DNA from: Myxococcus sp. RHSTA-1-4
GTDB lineage: Bacteria; Myxococcota; Myxococcia; Myxococcales; Myxococcaceae
DNA: 64,000 nucleotides
Direction: 5' to 3'
NCBI RefSeq assembly: GCF_020037125.1
Contig: NZ_JAIQDG010000017.1
Span: 124,001 to 188,000, forward strand
In this document: positions 1-11,212 of the stretch, piece after piece
How positions within the stretch are numbered: the stretch's first letter is position 1
Layout of the letters: every line of letters begins with the position of its first letter
The notes under the pieces: model-generated
The model's database searches: none
What the model was told of the DNA's origin: nothing
The model's input: only the letters and a program-made list of their open reading frames with translations
Made by a program: the position numbers and the translations under genes

Positions 1-2
1 GC

Positions 3-272
3 CGCCACCTCACCCGGCTGGTGCGCGGGCAGCTCGTGCGCGAGCTGTGGAGGTGTCTCCCGGATGGCTGGCCCGTCGTGCTGGACGACGCAAACCGGTT
101 CAAGGTCGCCGACGCGCTCAGTGCCTGGTCTTCCCATACCCCCATTACGCATGAGAAGCGCGTCGAGCAGGCCAGGGCCTCGCTCCGCGCAAAGCCCCCG
201 CCTCCCGGCTGGCGTCCGCTCGGTCCCGACGATGAGCTCCTGCGCACGCTGCTGCCCGATGAGGAGGCCTGA
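3..272 (+). CDS. C-terminal end of an unrecognised protein (5' truncated)
   Basis: The reading frame is already open at the window edge and ends in TGA at 270-272, so only about the last 89 residues are visible. The piece is rich in Arg, Leu and Pro and ends in an acidic tail (LLPDEEA). I recognise no domain and see no membrane segment. It could be the end of a regulatory or immunity-type protein, but nothing here shows that. An internal ATG or GTG start near 21 cannot be excluded. Confidence 0.4.
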   Translation, partial: RHLTRLVRGQLVRELWRCLPDGWPVVLDDANRFKVADALSAWSSHTPITHEKRVEQARASLRAKPPPPGWRPLGPDDELLRTLLPDEEA

Positions 273-285
273 CGGACGAGGCGCT

Positions 286-690
286 TCAACACCTTCCCCA
301 GGGCCCCGCCACCGTCAGAGGCAAACGGAGCGCATGCAGGTCTACGTTCAGCACCCTGTTGTTGAACGGAGCGCGCGCGCAGTGCGTTGCGCGGGCGCGC
401 CTTGGCCTGCATGGACATCTCCAGCGCCGGCACGCCGTCTTTTCCCATGTGCCCGGCGATGAGCGCCCCCGTGAGCCCACCGGGCTGGCACCGCTCACCG
501 CGCAGCCGCTCCACCTCCGCGGTGAGTTGCTGGATGTGCGAGTCCTTCACGCGCGACAGCGGCGCGTCGAACAGCAGCACCGTCGCCTTGCCGGGACTGA
601 CTTGCACGCGGTGCGCGACCCGCGAGGAGGACTCCGCGCGCAGCGCGAGGTGGCGCGTGGAGGCCTCCCACTCCGGGGTAGAGGAGAGAG
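286..690 (-). pseudogene. DUF2381-family remnant (Myxococcus paralogous family)
   Basis: Read on the minus strand from about 680 to 340, the frame has good GC3 codon usage and contains VSPGKATVLLFDAPLSR, then a short helix (IQQLTAEVERLRGE), then CQPGGLTGALIAGHMGKDG and PRNAL. From memory, these match separate blocks of DUF2381/TIGR02268 proteins: the N-terminal 'SPG...LLF..PL' strand, and the later 'GPGGLTGL..SGLM' and 'P.NAL' blocks. The middle of the family seems deleted. There is no start codon, no signal peptide and no clean stop, and a further shift of frame near 350 is needed to continue. The piece therefore looks like a dead internal fragment. Confidence 0.5.
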
Positions 691-1104
691 GCGGAGCGGT
701 CAACGGCTCGCACGTTCACCACGTTCCAGATGCGTGCGGTGTCCGGGTTCGTGGACGCATCTTCGCGCTCCACGCCCGGCTTCTGGTCGCGGTCGAGCAT
801 CTCCAGGCAGATGGGGAAGGGGGCCGTCCCTGGTGAAGCCCGTGGTGAACAGGCCGTGCACGCGCTCACCCAGCTTGAGCTGCCCGGCCACCGTCTCGTG
901 AGCCTCCAGCCCGTCCGGGAAGAGGTCCTCGTCGTCCACGTCCACCTCGTCGCGGTAGGCGCTGGCGTCGCGGATGAGGCGCTCCAGCTCCGCCGCCAGC
1001 TCCTTGCGCCCGTAAGCGTGGCCCGCCGCGCGCTCCTCCCGGGCCAAGCACTCGCACAGCGCGTCGCGCAGGGCGGCGTCGTGGGCATGTGTCCTCCTCG
1101 GCAT
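691..1104 (-). pseudogene. Unrecognised gene with probable frameshift
   Basis: An ATG at 1104 opens a frame reading MPRRTHAHDAALRDALCECL, followed by an acidic helical region (DEVDVDDEDLFPDG) and ERVHGLFTTGFTRDG. At about 821-828, a run of five G on the + strand shifts the good-codon frame. Deleting one base lets it continue as PFPICLEMLDRDQKPGVERE and on to ARIWNVVNVRAVDRS. I recognise no domain. The frame then runs into the DUF2381 remnant in yet another frame. It may be a genuinely frameshifted small gene or a sequencing error in the homopolymer. Confidence 0.4.
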
Positions 1105-1133
1105 GGGAGTGAGTGTATTGCGGTCACTCCATG

Positions 1134-2066
1134 TCAAACCTTCATCGCCGGATGTGTCTGCCCCCGTGGCAGGGGCCCGGCGCCGGAGGGAAACAGCGTC
1201 TGGATGAAGTCGAGGAAGACGCGGACGCGGGACGGCAGGTGCCGGCTGGCGGGGTGGAGCGCGTGGATGGGGCGCTCCTCGCAGGCGTACGCGTCGAGCA
1301 CCGTGACGAGCGCGCCGGAGGCCAGCTCGCGCGCCACCATGAAGTCCATCAGCCAGGCGATGCCGAGCCCCATCACCGCGGCGTCCCGCAGCGTGGCTCC
1401 CTGGCTGACGTGGAAGGCGCCGCGCGGTGTAAGTCGGATGGGGCCCTGCGCGTCCTTGAAGTGCCACTCCCCCGTCACGCCCTGGCGCAGGAAGCCCAGG
1501 CACTGGTGCCGGGCCAGGTCCGCGGGCGTCCTCGGGGTGCCGTGGCGCTCCAGGTAGGCGGGGGCGGCGACGGCCACCAGCCGCGCCACCGTCAGCTTGC
1601 GCGCCACCAGCCGCGAGTCCGCCAGCGGGCCCATGCGGATGAGCACGTCGGCGCCCTCGGTGATGGGGTCCACCACCTCGTCCCGCAGCGTCAGGTGCAG
1701 CTCGAGGCCCGGGTACGCCGCGAGGAAGCGCGGCAGGGCGGGGGTGAGCACGAGCTGACCGATGACCTGGGGCGTCTCCACGCGCAGCCGCCCCGTGGGC
1801 CGGCTCCGCGAGCGGGACAGGGCCTCCTTCGCCTCGTTCAGCTCCGCGAGGACGCGCTGGCAGCGGGCATAGAACTCACGGCCGTCGTCGGTGAGCCGGA
1901 GCGCCCGCGTCGTCCGATGGAAGAGGCGCACGCCCAGCTCCTCTTCCAGCCGGGCGATGCGCCGGCTGACGGCGGAGGCGGTGATGTCGAGCTTCCGCGC
2001 CGCGCGCGTGAAGCCGCCGTCCTCCACGGCTCGGACGAAGGCGTCGATGTTGGAGAGCGAGTGCAT
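1134..2066 (-). CDS. LysR-family transcriptional regulator
   Basis: This 310-residue protein has an N-terminal winged helix-turn-helix (about residues 1-60, with GGFTRAARKLDITASAVSRR), a linker helix, and a periplasmic-binding-protein-like effector domain. That length and layout are standard for LysR regulators, and the GRLRVETP strand beginning the effector domain resembles the DsdA/AaeR-like 'LysR substrate-binding' subgroup. I chose the Met in MHSLSNIDAF because family members start just before the HTH; an ATG five codons upstream is possible. The divergent neighbour at 2214 encodes a membrane protein, and the 147-bp gap between them could hold the operator. The effector is unknown. Confidence 0.88.
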   Translation of the reverse strand: MHSLSNIDAFVRAVEDGGFTRAARKLDITASAVSRRIARLEEELGVRLFHRTTRALRLTDDGREFYARCQRVLAELNEAKEALSRSRSRPTGRLRVETPQVIGQLVLTPALPRFLAAYPGLELHLTLRDEVVDPITEGADVLIRMGPLADSRLVARKLTVARLVAVAAPAYLERHGTPRTPADLARHQCLGFLRQGVTGEWHFKDAQGPIRLTPRGAFHVSQGATLRDAAVMGLGIAWLMDFMVARELASGALVTVLDAYACEERPIHALHPASRHLPSRVRVFLDFIQTLFPSGAGPLPRGQTHPAMKV

Positions 2067-2213
2067 GGCTGTCGCGGGCACGGCATTGATGCGCGGGACG
2101 CACAGGTGATGTGTCCAGGCTTCGCTCGCACTCTACCGGAGCGCGCTGCACATCCGTCCCAGGACGCGCGAGGCCCATCGGCCCGCGCCCATGTGTCCTG
2201 GGAGGAATGCGAA

Positions 2214-2732
2214 ATGGATGCCGTGAGATGGTCGAAGACCCTGAGCCCCGTGGCCCGCTCGGCGGTGGCGTCGCTCGCCGTGCTGCTGCTGACGAGCGTG
2301 CACCATGCGTATGGCGCCTTCATCTACCGGACGCCCTGGCGGTTGCACATGGTGGCCATCGCCGCCGTCACAGCCGTGGTGCTGCTCGGTGCGTTGGCGG
2401 TGCTCCGCGCGAGACCCGGGGGCTGGACGGGTGGGGTGGCGCTCGCCGTCTTCGCGCTGACCACGCTCGGCGTGCCCGTGGGGATGATTGGCGTGTTCGA
2501 GGGCGCCTACAACCACGTCCTCAAGAACGTCTTCTATTTCGGAGGCGCGTCCCCGGAGCTGCTGGGACGGCTGTTCCCGCCCCCCACCTACGAGCTGCCG
2601 AACGACTTCCTCTTCGAGCTCACCGGGGTGCTCCAGGTGGTGCCGGCGGTGCTCGCCGCCGTCTTCCTCGTCCACGCCTTCCGTGGGCGGCGCCAGCGCC
2701 TGACGGGCGCGGGCCTTCCGGAGGTGCTGTGA
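2214..2732 (+). CDS. Small integral membrane protein, function unknown
   Basis: The 172-residue product has about four hydrophobic segments (near residues 13-30, 40-60, 70-90 and 130-152) joined by short charged loops and ends in a basic tail. A GGAGG motif about 10 bases upstream supports the ATG at 2214; a longer open frame upstream has no family support. The gene stops one base before the ATG of the saccharopine-dehydrogenase-like gene, so the two are almost certainly co-transcribed. Divergent placement from the LysR gene suggests LysR control. I do not recognise a family. Confidence 0.75.
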   Translation: MDAVRWSKTLSPVARSAVASLAVLLLTSVHHAYGAFIYRTPWRLHMVAIAAVTAVVLLGALAVLRARPGGWTGGVALAVFALTTLGVPVGMIGVFEGAYNHVLKNVFYFGGASPELLGRLFPPPTYELPNDFLFELTGVLQVVPAVLAAVFLVHAFRGRRQRLTGAGLPEVL

Positions 2733-2733
2733 C

Positions 2734-3843
2734 ATGCGAGTCGTTCAGCCCCGGCGCGAGGGGAATGTCGTCATCGTGGGTGGCTATGGACAGGTCGGGC
2801 AGGCGGTGGCCCGCGCGCTGGCGCCCACGCTTCCCGGGCGCGTGGTGGTCGCGGGACGGAGCCAATCACGGGCCGAGTCGTTCGCCACCTCGCTGGGGCA
2901 CGGAGCGCGCGGGCTGCGCTTCGACGCGGACGCGGAGGACGCGGGCCCGCTCCTCGCGGACACCGCCGCGGTGGTGATGTGCGTGGACCCGCGGAGAACG
3001 GGCTTCGCGGAGCGCTGCCTCCAGGCCGGCGTGGACTACGTGGACGTGACGGCGAAGCAGGAGTCGCTGGACGCGCTCGAGCGGTTCGACGCCCTGGCGC
3101 GGGCCGCCGGCGGCACCGCCGTGCTCGGCGTGGGCGTGGCGCCGGGACTGACGAACCTGCTGGGCGCCTGGGCCGCGTCACGGATGGAGGCCGTGGAGCG
3201 GCTGGACCTCTTCCTGCTGATGGGCGCCGCGGACGTGCACGGCGTGGCGGCCCTGGAGTGGACCCTGGACAACCTGGCGGTGGACTTCGACGTCTACCGC
3301 GAGGGCCGGCTCCAGCGGGTCCACGGCTTCCGGGAGCGCGCCGACGTCCGCTTCCCGGGCGAGGCGCGGGCTCGCGGGGCCTGGCGGTTCAACTTCCCCG
3401 ACCAGCGCACGCTGGCGCGGACGCTGTCCCTTCCCACCGTGTCGACGTGGCTGGGCTTCGAGCCGCCATGGCTCACCTCGCTGGTGGCGCTCGCCGTTCG
3501 ACTCGGCGCGGCACGGTGGCTGCGCGCGCCCCGGCTGCGCGGCGCGCTCCTCGGCCTCGCGGGCCGCGTCCACTCCGGCTCGGACGTCTGCGCGGTCCTT
3601 GCCCGGGCGGAGGGCATGCTTCCGGGAGGACGACGCGGAGTGTGTGAGGCTTCGCTCCATGGGCGGCAGGAGGCGGTGCTCACGGGCGAGGTCGCGGCCG
3701 AGGTGGTCCGCGAGCTGCTCGCCGGCAACCGGCCCGGCGGTGTCCTGCACCTGGAGCGCTTCACGGAGCCGGAGAAATTGCTGCGGCGCATCGAAGCCCG
3801 GTCGCCCGGGACCCGCCTGTGGCCTCCTTCGTCGCCACGCTGA
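2734..3843 (+). CDS. Saccharopine dehydrogenase-like NAD(P)-binding protein
   Basis: The N-terminus has a Rossmann fold with the dinucleotide loop GGYGQVGQAVA (about residues 15-25), followed by the AGRS strand end typical of saccharopine-dehydrogenase-like reductases. A DYVDVTAK motif around residue 105 and GVGVAPGLTNLLG around 130 also match that family. At 369 residues it is close to bacterial family members, which act on unknown substrates rather than on saccharopine. The start lies one base after the stop of the membrane protein gene. No catalytic assignment can be made from sequence alone. Confidence 0.8.
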   Translation: MRVVQPRREGNVVIVGGYGQVGQAVARALAPTLPGRVVVAGRSQSRAESFATSLGHGARGLRFDADAEDAGPLLADTAAVVMCVDPRRTGFAERCLQAGVDYVDVTAKQESLDALERFDALARAAGGTAVLGVGVAPGLTNLLGAWAASRMEAVERLDLFLLMGAADVHGVAALEWTLDNLAVDFDVYREGRLQRVHGFRERADVRFPGEARARGAWRFNFPDQRTLARTLSLPTVSTWLGFEPPWLTSLVALAVRLGAARWLRAPRLRGALLGLAGRVHSGSDVCAVLARAEGMLPGGRRGVCEASLHGRQEAVLTGEVAAEVVRELLAGNRPGGVLHLERFTEPEKLLRRIEARSPGTRLWPPSSPR

Positions 3844-3985
3844 ACACCGGGCAGGCGCAGCGGCGACTTTCGCCGAGGCCACGTGCTACGAGGGCGCGGG
3901 GGCCAAGAGCGCCGCGGTGCCCGCCCGGAGAGCCGCGGTGCTTCCCAGCCAGTCGCCGGGCCACACCACGAGGACAACACTCCCC

Positions 3986-4570
3986 ATGATGCTCCTGAAG
4001 ACGTTCGCCGTCGCGCTCTCGCTCGCGCTGCTCCTGCCCGCCACCCGGGCCGAGGCCTCCGACTACCCGCCCGACTACGCCATCTGCCACCTGTTCGACA
4101 CGAAGACGGCGGGGCCCTTCGAAATCATCCGCGAGACCACGAAGCTGCCGGGCCGCTACGCCACGCTGACGGTGTCCTACCGGGGCTACCTGCGCGGCAA
4201 GTACCGGGACGACCAGATCAGCATCTTCGTGAAGCTCAATGGCAACTACGTGACGGTGCCGGCCAGCGCGGGCTCCAACAACGACGCGTACATCTTCCTG
4301 AACGCGGGCCCGCGCAACTGCACCAAGTGCATGCGCTACATGAACACGCCGCTGTGCAACGCGCACTTCGCCGCGGGCGGCCAGGAGGGCGTGTGGGTGT
4401 GCGAGCAGCCCACCGCCACGGAGAGCCACGTCTTCTTCTACGGCTGGGACCCATACGGCAACCAGAACCTGTGGAACATCGAGGTGGCCGCGACAGCCAA
4501 TGGAGAGTGGGACAGCAACTCCGGCGCGAACTTCTCCACGAGCCTGACGCCACGTACCTCCTGCCCGTAA
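3986..4570 (+). CDS. Secreted Cys-containing protein of unknown function
   Basis: The 194-residue product begins with a typical Sec signal peptide (MMLLKTFAVALSLALLLPAT, then AEAS), so it is exported. The mature part contains six Cys (CHLF, CTKCMRY, TPLC, VWVCE, final TSCP), likely forming disulfides, and many aromatic and Asn/Tyr residues, giving a compact beta-rich appearance. No enzymatic motif is recognised. The frame is open further upstream, but only the ATG at 3986 places a signal peptide at the N-terminus. A 142-bp gap separates it from the preceding gene, so it probably has its own promoter. Confidence 0.75.
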   Translation: MMLLKTFAVALSLALLLPATRAEASDYPPDYAICHLFDTKTAGPFEIIRETTKLPGRYATLTVSYRGYLRGKYRDDQISIFVKLNGNYVTVPASAGSNNDAYIFLNAGPRNCTKCMRYMNTPLCNAHFAAGGQEGVWVCEQPTATESHVFFYGWDPYGNQNLWNIEVAATANGEWDSNSGANFSTSLTPRTSCP

Positions 4571-4689
4571 TCCTCTGCTCGGGGTGGCGGGCGCATCGTC
4601 ACGCTTGACACCCCCGGTTCCCCGGCGGAAAAGCCGGGCCACGAATGGCGGCCCGCCGTTCCCCCAATGGGCCGCCGGGGAGCCCGGAA

Positions 4690-5667
4690 TTGAAGCTCGC
4701 GACGCTCAAGGACGGAACCCGTGACGGCCGGCTCATCGTCGTCAAGCGGGACAACTCGGCCTACGCACTGGCCACCAACGTGGCCCTGACGCTGCAGGCC
4801 GCGCTGGACGACTGGGACACGAAGGAGCCGCAGCTCCGCGCCCTGGCCGCGCAGCTCGAGGCGGGCACGGTGCAGAGCCGCCCGCTCGACGTTCGCGCCC
4901 TCCATGCTCCGCTGCCACGCGCCTACGAGTGGATTGACGGCAGTGCCTACCTCAACCACGTCATCCTGGTGCGCAAGGCCCGCAACGCGGAGCCGCCGCC
5001 CACGCTGAAGACCGACCCGCTGGTGTACCAGGGCGGCTCCGGCGACTTCCTCGCGCCCACCGCCGACATCCCCCTGGCCGACGAGGCGTGGGGCCTGGAC
5101 TTCGAGAGCGAGGTCTGCGTCATCCTCGGCGACACGCCCCAGGGCACGAAGGCCGCGGACGCGGAGAAGCACGTCAAGCTGCTGATGCTGGCCAACGACG
5201 TGTCCCTGCGCAACCTCATCCCCGACGAGCTGGCCAAGGGCTTCGGCTTCTTCCAGAGCAAGCCCGCCACCGCCTTCAGCCCCTTCGCGGTGACGCCGGA
5301 CGAGCTGGGCCCGGCCTGGCGCGAGGGCCGCATCCACCTGCGCCTGCAGTCCGTGCTCAACGGCGTGCAGGTGGGTGACACCGACGCCGGCCCGGAGATG
5401 CACTTCTCCTTCTTCGACCTCGTCCAGCACCTCTGCAAGACGCGCAGCTACACCGCGGGCACCATCCTCGGCAGCGGCACCGTGTCCAACGAGGACCGCG
5501 CCCGGGGCATCTCCTGCCTCGCCGAGCGCCGGATGATCGAGACGATTGAGGAGGGCAAGCCGAAGACGCCCTTCATGAAGCCCGGCGACACCATCGACAT
5601 CGAGATGCTGGACGCGGAAGGCAACAGCGTCTTCGGCCGCATCTCCCAGACGGTGAGGAAGGTATGA
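4690..5667 (+). CDS. Fumarylacetoacetate hydrolase family protein
   Basis: The 325-residue product matches FAH-family hydrolases, which cleave fumarylacetoacetate to fumarate and acetoacetate in the last step of tyrosine breakdown. The metal-binding strand GLDFESEVCVIL carries the E-x-E ligands, and GSGTVSNED and the CLAERR region are also characteristic. I favour the TTG at 4690 (protein starting KLATLKDGTRDGR) because GGGGAG lies about seven bases upstream and homologues begin there; the ATG at 4645 would add an unconserved 15-residue leader. It overlaps the next gene by four bases (ATGA), so it belongs to the homogentisate/tyrosine operon. Confidence 0.9.
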   Translation: MKLATLKDGTRDGRLIVVKRDNSAYALATNVALTLQAALDDWDTKEPQLRALAAQLEAGTVQSRPLDVRALHAPLPRAYEWIDGSAYLNHVILVRKARNAEPPPTLKTDPLVYQGGSGDFLAPTADIPLADEAWGLDFESEVCVILGDTPQGTKAADAEKHVKLLMLANDVSLRNLIPDELAKGFGFFQSKPATAFSPFAVTPDELGPAWREGRIHLRLQSVLNGVQVGDTDAGPEMHFSFFDLVQHLCKTRSYTAGTILGSGTVSNEDRARGISCLAERRMIETIEEGKPKTPFMKPGDTIDIEMLDAEGNSVFGRISQTVRKV

Positions 5668-6323
5668 AGGCGCTGAGGCTCCATAACTATTGGCGCTCGT
5701 CCGCCTCGTGGCGGGTGCGCCTGGGACTGCACCTCAAGGGCCTGAAGTTCGAGTACGTGCCGGTGCACCTGCTCCAGGACGGCGGGCAGCAGAACACGGA
5801 GGCGTACCGGGCGCTCAACCCCATGCGCACCGTGCCCACGCTGGAGTGGACCGAGGACGATGGCACCGCGCGCCGGCTGTCCCAGTCGCTCCCCATCCTG
5901 GAGTACCTGGAGGCGCGCTTCCCGTCCCCCGCCTTCCTGCCGAAGGACCTCTACCTCCAGGCCAAGACGCGCATGCTGGCGGAGATGGTGAACTCGGGCA
6001 TCCAGCCCTTGCAGAACCTGGCCGTGCTGCAACGCATCAAGGGTGAGCTGAAGGCGGACGACAAGGCCTGGGGCGCGCACTGGAATGTCCGGGGACTGGA
6101 GGCGTTGGAAGCGGCGGTGAAGCCCCTGGCCGGCCGTTATTGTGTGGGGGACGAGGTGTCGCTGGCGGACATCTGCCTCGTGCCCCAGCTCTACGGGGCC
6201 CGGCGTTTCGCGGTAGACCTGACGCCGTATCCCACGCTGCTGCGCATCGAGGCGGCGTGCAACGAGCTGCCCGCCTTCCAGGCGGCACACCCGGACCGGC
6301 AGCCCGACGCGGCGCCGGCCTGA
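5664..6323 (+). CDS. maiA: Maleylacetoacetate isomerase (zeta-class GST)
   Basis: This 219-residue glutathione-dependent enzyme converts maleylacetoacetate to fumarylacetoacetate, the substrate of the upstream hydrolase. The zeta-GST signature SSASWRVR lies at residues 12-19, with S12, S13 and S15 near the glutathione thiol, followed by the N-terminal thioredoxin-like fold (TVPTLEW, SQSLPILEYLE) and an all-helical C-terminal domain (SLADICLVPQLY). The ATG overlaps the preceding stop, indicating translational coupling. Homogentisate 1,2-dioxygenase, the missing step before this enzyme, is not in the window. Confidence 0.93.
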   Translation: MKALRLHNYWRSSASWRVRLGLHLKGLKFEYVPVHLLQDGGQQNTEAYRALNPMRTVPTLEWTEDDGTARRLSQSLPILEYLEARFPSPAFLPKDLYLQAKTRMLAEMVNSGIQPLQNLAVLQRIKGELKADDKAWGAHWNVRGLEALEAAVKPLAGRYCVGDEVSLADICLVPQLYGARRFAVDLTPYPTLLRIEAACNELPAFQAAHPDRQPDAAPA

Positions 6324-6349
6324 CACTCGCAGGCTCACGGAGGCACGAC

Positions 6350-7513
<1,164 letters not shown>

Positions 7514-7575
7514 CGCGCGCTCCCGTCGTCGAGTCGTTGCACCCTGTCCCCGGCTCGCGGGATAGGGTGCCGCTC

Positions 7576-8868
<1,293 letters not shown>

Positions 8869-8873
8869 GTGAA

Positions 8874-8894
8874 GGCCTCCCGTGTGCGGAGGTC
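8874..8894. terminator. Hairpin between convergent genes
   Basis: GGCCTCC and GGAGGTC, seven bases each with one G-T wobble, flank a seven-base loop just after the chrA stop and touching the stop of the convergent lipoprotein gene. There is no T-run, as is common in this GC-rich genome. It probably terminates one or both transcripts. Confidence 0.45.
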
Positions 8895-9696
8895 ACCCGC
8901 CGAACGAGCGCCGCTTCCGGGCGGCGGAGATGGCCAGCCCCAGCACCGCCAGCGGCACGCCGATGACCACCGGCCACAGCCACAGGGGCTCGCCCGAGTG
9001 CACCACCGCGCGGAACTCGCGGCCCTCCGCGGGGCCGTCCACCAGCTCCGCGAGGCTGACCTTCCACTCCACCGTGTCCTTCTTCTCGTTCACCGTGCCG
9101 TTCGTCTCGCCGATGCTCGGCCCGTGCACGCGGACGGTGATGGAGTTCTTCGCGAGGAGGGCCTTCACCATCTCCTTCGCGAGCACCTGCCCCACCTGCG
9201 CGGCCGCGTCATCACCGTCCTCGGCGGTGGGCGCCTTGTCCGGAACGAAGCGCTGCGTGAAGACGTAGTCGCCGCCATCGCGCTCGATGCGGAAGTCCCA
9301 GGTGCCCGAGCCCTGCTGCTGGCTGCCCGTGCTCTCACTGACCTTCCGGAACAGCTCCGGGAGCTTCGAGGCATCCTTCACCGTCAGCTCCTGGACGAGG
9401 TGGAACTGGTCGCCATCCTCGTACTGCCGGAGCACGAGCTCCACGACGTTCGGGTCATTGGCCACCGCCGCCTGCAACTGCTCGCGCTGCTCCCCGACCT
9501 GCTCCAGCAGCTCCTTGCCGCCGATGGCCTTCGCCAGTGCGCCCAGGGACGTGGGGATGCCCAGGTCGACCACCACGCGAGCGGAGCCGTCCGGGTTGAG
9601 CCACAGCTCCTGCACGACGTCGAAGCAGCCGGTCAGCGTGAGCAGTGCCAGCGTGGCGAGCAGCCACGGCGGGCGGGGCGTGGAGCGCGGGGCCAT
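8893..9696 (-). CDS. Lipoprotein with C-terminal membrane anchor
   Basis: The 267-residue product has a lipoprotein signal peptide ending in the lipobox LTGC (Cys about residue 23), a mostly beta/helical extracytoplasmic region that starts FDVVQELWLNPDGSARV, and a hydrophobic C-terminal segment (LWLWPVVIGVPLAVLGLAIS) followed by a basic tail. The early 'Q.L.L..DGS..V' pattern resembles bacterial lipoproteins of the DUF3153/LppM-like type. Function is unknown. The gene is convergent with chrA and lies 80 bp upstream of the ygfZ stop. Confidence 0.8.
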   Translation of the reverse strand: MAPRSTPRPPWLLATLALLTLTGCFDVVQELWLNPDGSARVVVDLGIPTSLGALAKAIGGKELLEQVGEQREQLQAAVANDPNVVELVLRQYEDGDQFHLVQELTVKDASKLPELFRKVSESTGSQQQGSGTWDFRIERDGGDYVFTQRFVPDKAPTAEDGDDAAAQVGQVLAKEMVKALLAKNSITVRVHGPSIGETNGTVNEKKDTVEWKVSLAELVDGPAEGREFRAVVHSGEPLWLWPVVIGVPLAVLGLAISAARKRRSFGG

Positions 9697-9776
9697 GAAG
9701 TCCTTCCGTTCGCGCCGGAGTCAGCCCGGCGACCGCGCTCTACTGTGCCCGAGCGGACACTCCGCGCGCCAGGGCC

Positions 9777-10847
9777 TCAGGCGGTGAAGGGCAGGGGGGC
9801 CACCTTCGCGGTGGCCGGGCCTTCCGCCAGCGTCAGCTCCGTGCCCGCGTCCAACGAGTCACGGTGCACGTAGCCCAGCGCCACGCGCTGCCCCTTCGCC
9901 GGCGAGCGCACCACGCTGGTGAGCCAGCCCACCTTCTTCTCGCCCCGCCGCAGCTCCGTGCCCGGCGCGGCGTCCGCGTCGCCCAGCAATAGCCCCGTCA
10001 GCTTGCGGTTCATGTGCCCGCGGAACGTGGCCCGGGCGATGACCTCCTGCCCGATGTAACAGCCCTTGTTGTAGGAGATGGCGCTCGCGAGGTTCGCCTC
10101 CAGGGGAATGGTGGTGTCCACCATGTCCTGCCCGTACCGGGGCACCCCGGCCTCCACGCGCAGCAGCTCCAGCGTCTCGAAGCCCAGGGGCTTCAGCCCG
10201 AACGCGGCGCCGGCCTCCGTCAGGGCCCGCCACACCGGCTCCAGCCCCGCGCGTGGCACCCACACGTCCACCCCGTGCGGCTCCACCGTGGGGCTCCCCA
10301 CCAGGCAGACCTCCTGCCCGGCGAGCGAGGCCGTCCGGGTGGCGTGCCAGGCCAGGGGCGCATGGGGGGCGCCCAGGGCGGCGGTCAGCACGTCCGCCGT
10401 ACGGGGGCCGAGGAGCCGGAGGAACGCATGCTCCCCCGTCGCGTCGTGCAGCTCCGCGTCCTCGGAGATGAGGTATTTCTCCAGGAACTCCCGCACCTTG
10501 GCGCCGGTCCCGGGCTCCAGGTCCAGGAGGAGGTCCGCCTCCCGCTTGAGGATGCGGGCGTCCGCCACCATGGCCCCCTTGGCGTTCACCATGGCGGCGT
10601 AGGCCGCCGAACCGACGGGCAGGTTCTTCACCTCCTGGGTGACCATGCCGTGCAGGAAGGAGGCACGGTCCTCCCCCGTTATCCGGAGGATTTCGCGGTA
10701 GGAGGCGTCATGGAGGGCGACGGCCTCATGGGCCGCCCGGTACTCTCCCTCCCCGTCTCCATACCCGGCCACGGCTTCCCGGCCGCCCACGTCCATGAAG
10801 CGGGCGCCCGTCGCCTCGTGAAGAAAATGCAGAGACAGCGGTTCCAT
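9777..10847 (-). CDS. ygfZ: YgfZ/GcvT-like folate-binding protein
   Basis: This 356-residue protein belongs to the tetrahydrofolate-binding YgfZ family, which supports iron-sulfur cluster enzymes. The diagnostic KGCYIGQE motif is present with its conserved Cys. The upstream GcvT-like domain has DRASFLHGMVTQEV and the LRVEAGVPRYGQDM helix. The ATG at 10847 gives the usual N-terminus; a much longer open frame upstream overlaps the divergent cupin gene and is not coding. Only 38 bp separate it from the divergent cupin gene, a shared promoter region. Confidence 0.92.
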   Translation of the reverse strand: MEPLSLHFLHEATGARFMDVGGREAVAGYGDGEGEYRAAHEAVALHDASYREILRITGEDRASFLHGMVTQEVKNLPVGSAAYAAMVNAKGAMVADARILKREADLLLDLEPGTGAKVREFLEKYLISEDAELHDATGEHAFLRLLGPRTADVLTAALGAPHAPLAWHATRTASLAGQEVCLVGSPTVEPHGVDVWVPRAGLEPVWRALTEAGAAFGLKPLGFETLELLRVEAGVPRYGQDMVDTTIPLEANLASAISYNKGCYIGQEVIARATFRGHMNRKLTGLLLGDADAAPGTELRRGEKKVGWLTSVVRSPAKGQRVALGYVHRDSLDAGTELTLAEGPATAKVAPLPFTA

Positions 10848-10885
10848 GTCCGTCGCTATATAGAGGCGAAGGAGCGAATGCCACG

Positions 10886-11212
10886 ATGGATGTGAAGCAC
10901 CTGTCGTCCTTCCAGGACTTCTCCCCGGAGAAGCTCCGGAAGCACAACGTCTTTCAGTCCGGGCGCTTCTTCCTCGACGTCTACTGCCTCGCGCCCGGGC
11001 AGGCCCAGAAGCCCCACCGCCATGCCACCTCGGACAAGGTCTACGTCGTCCTGGAAGGCCGCTGCCGCTTCCGCGTCGGCGCCGAGGAGGAAGTGCACGG
11101 CCCTGGCGCCTCCATCTTCGCCCCCGCGGGTTCCGAGCACGGCGTCGCCAACGACGGCCCGGACTCCGCCCGACTCCTCGTTCTGATGACCCCGCCCCCG
11201 GAGCACGCATGA
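10886..11212 (+). CDS. Cupin-domain protein
   Basis: The 108-residue single-domain cupin carries the first metal-binding motif (KPHRHATSDKVYVVLEG, the two His and Glu ligands spaced as in the family) and a second motif with GPGASIFAPAGSEHG. It may be a small metal-binding sensor or enzyme; the ligand is unknown. Its stop overlaps the ATG of the VKOR-DsbA gene by four bases, so the two are translated together, hinting at a link with redox or thiol chemistry. Confidence 0.85.
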   Translation: MDVKHLSSFQDFSPEKLRKHNVFQSGRFFLDVYCLAPGQAQKPHRHATSDKVYVVLEGRCRFRVGAEEEVHGPGASIFAPAGSEHGVANDGPDSARLLVLMTPPPEHA

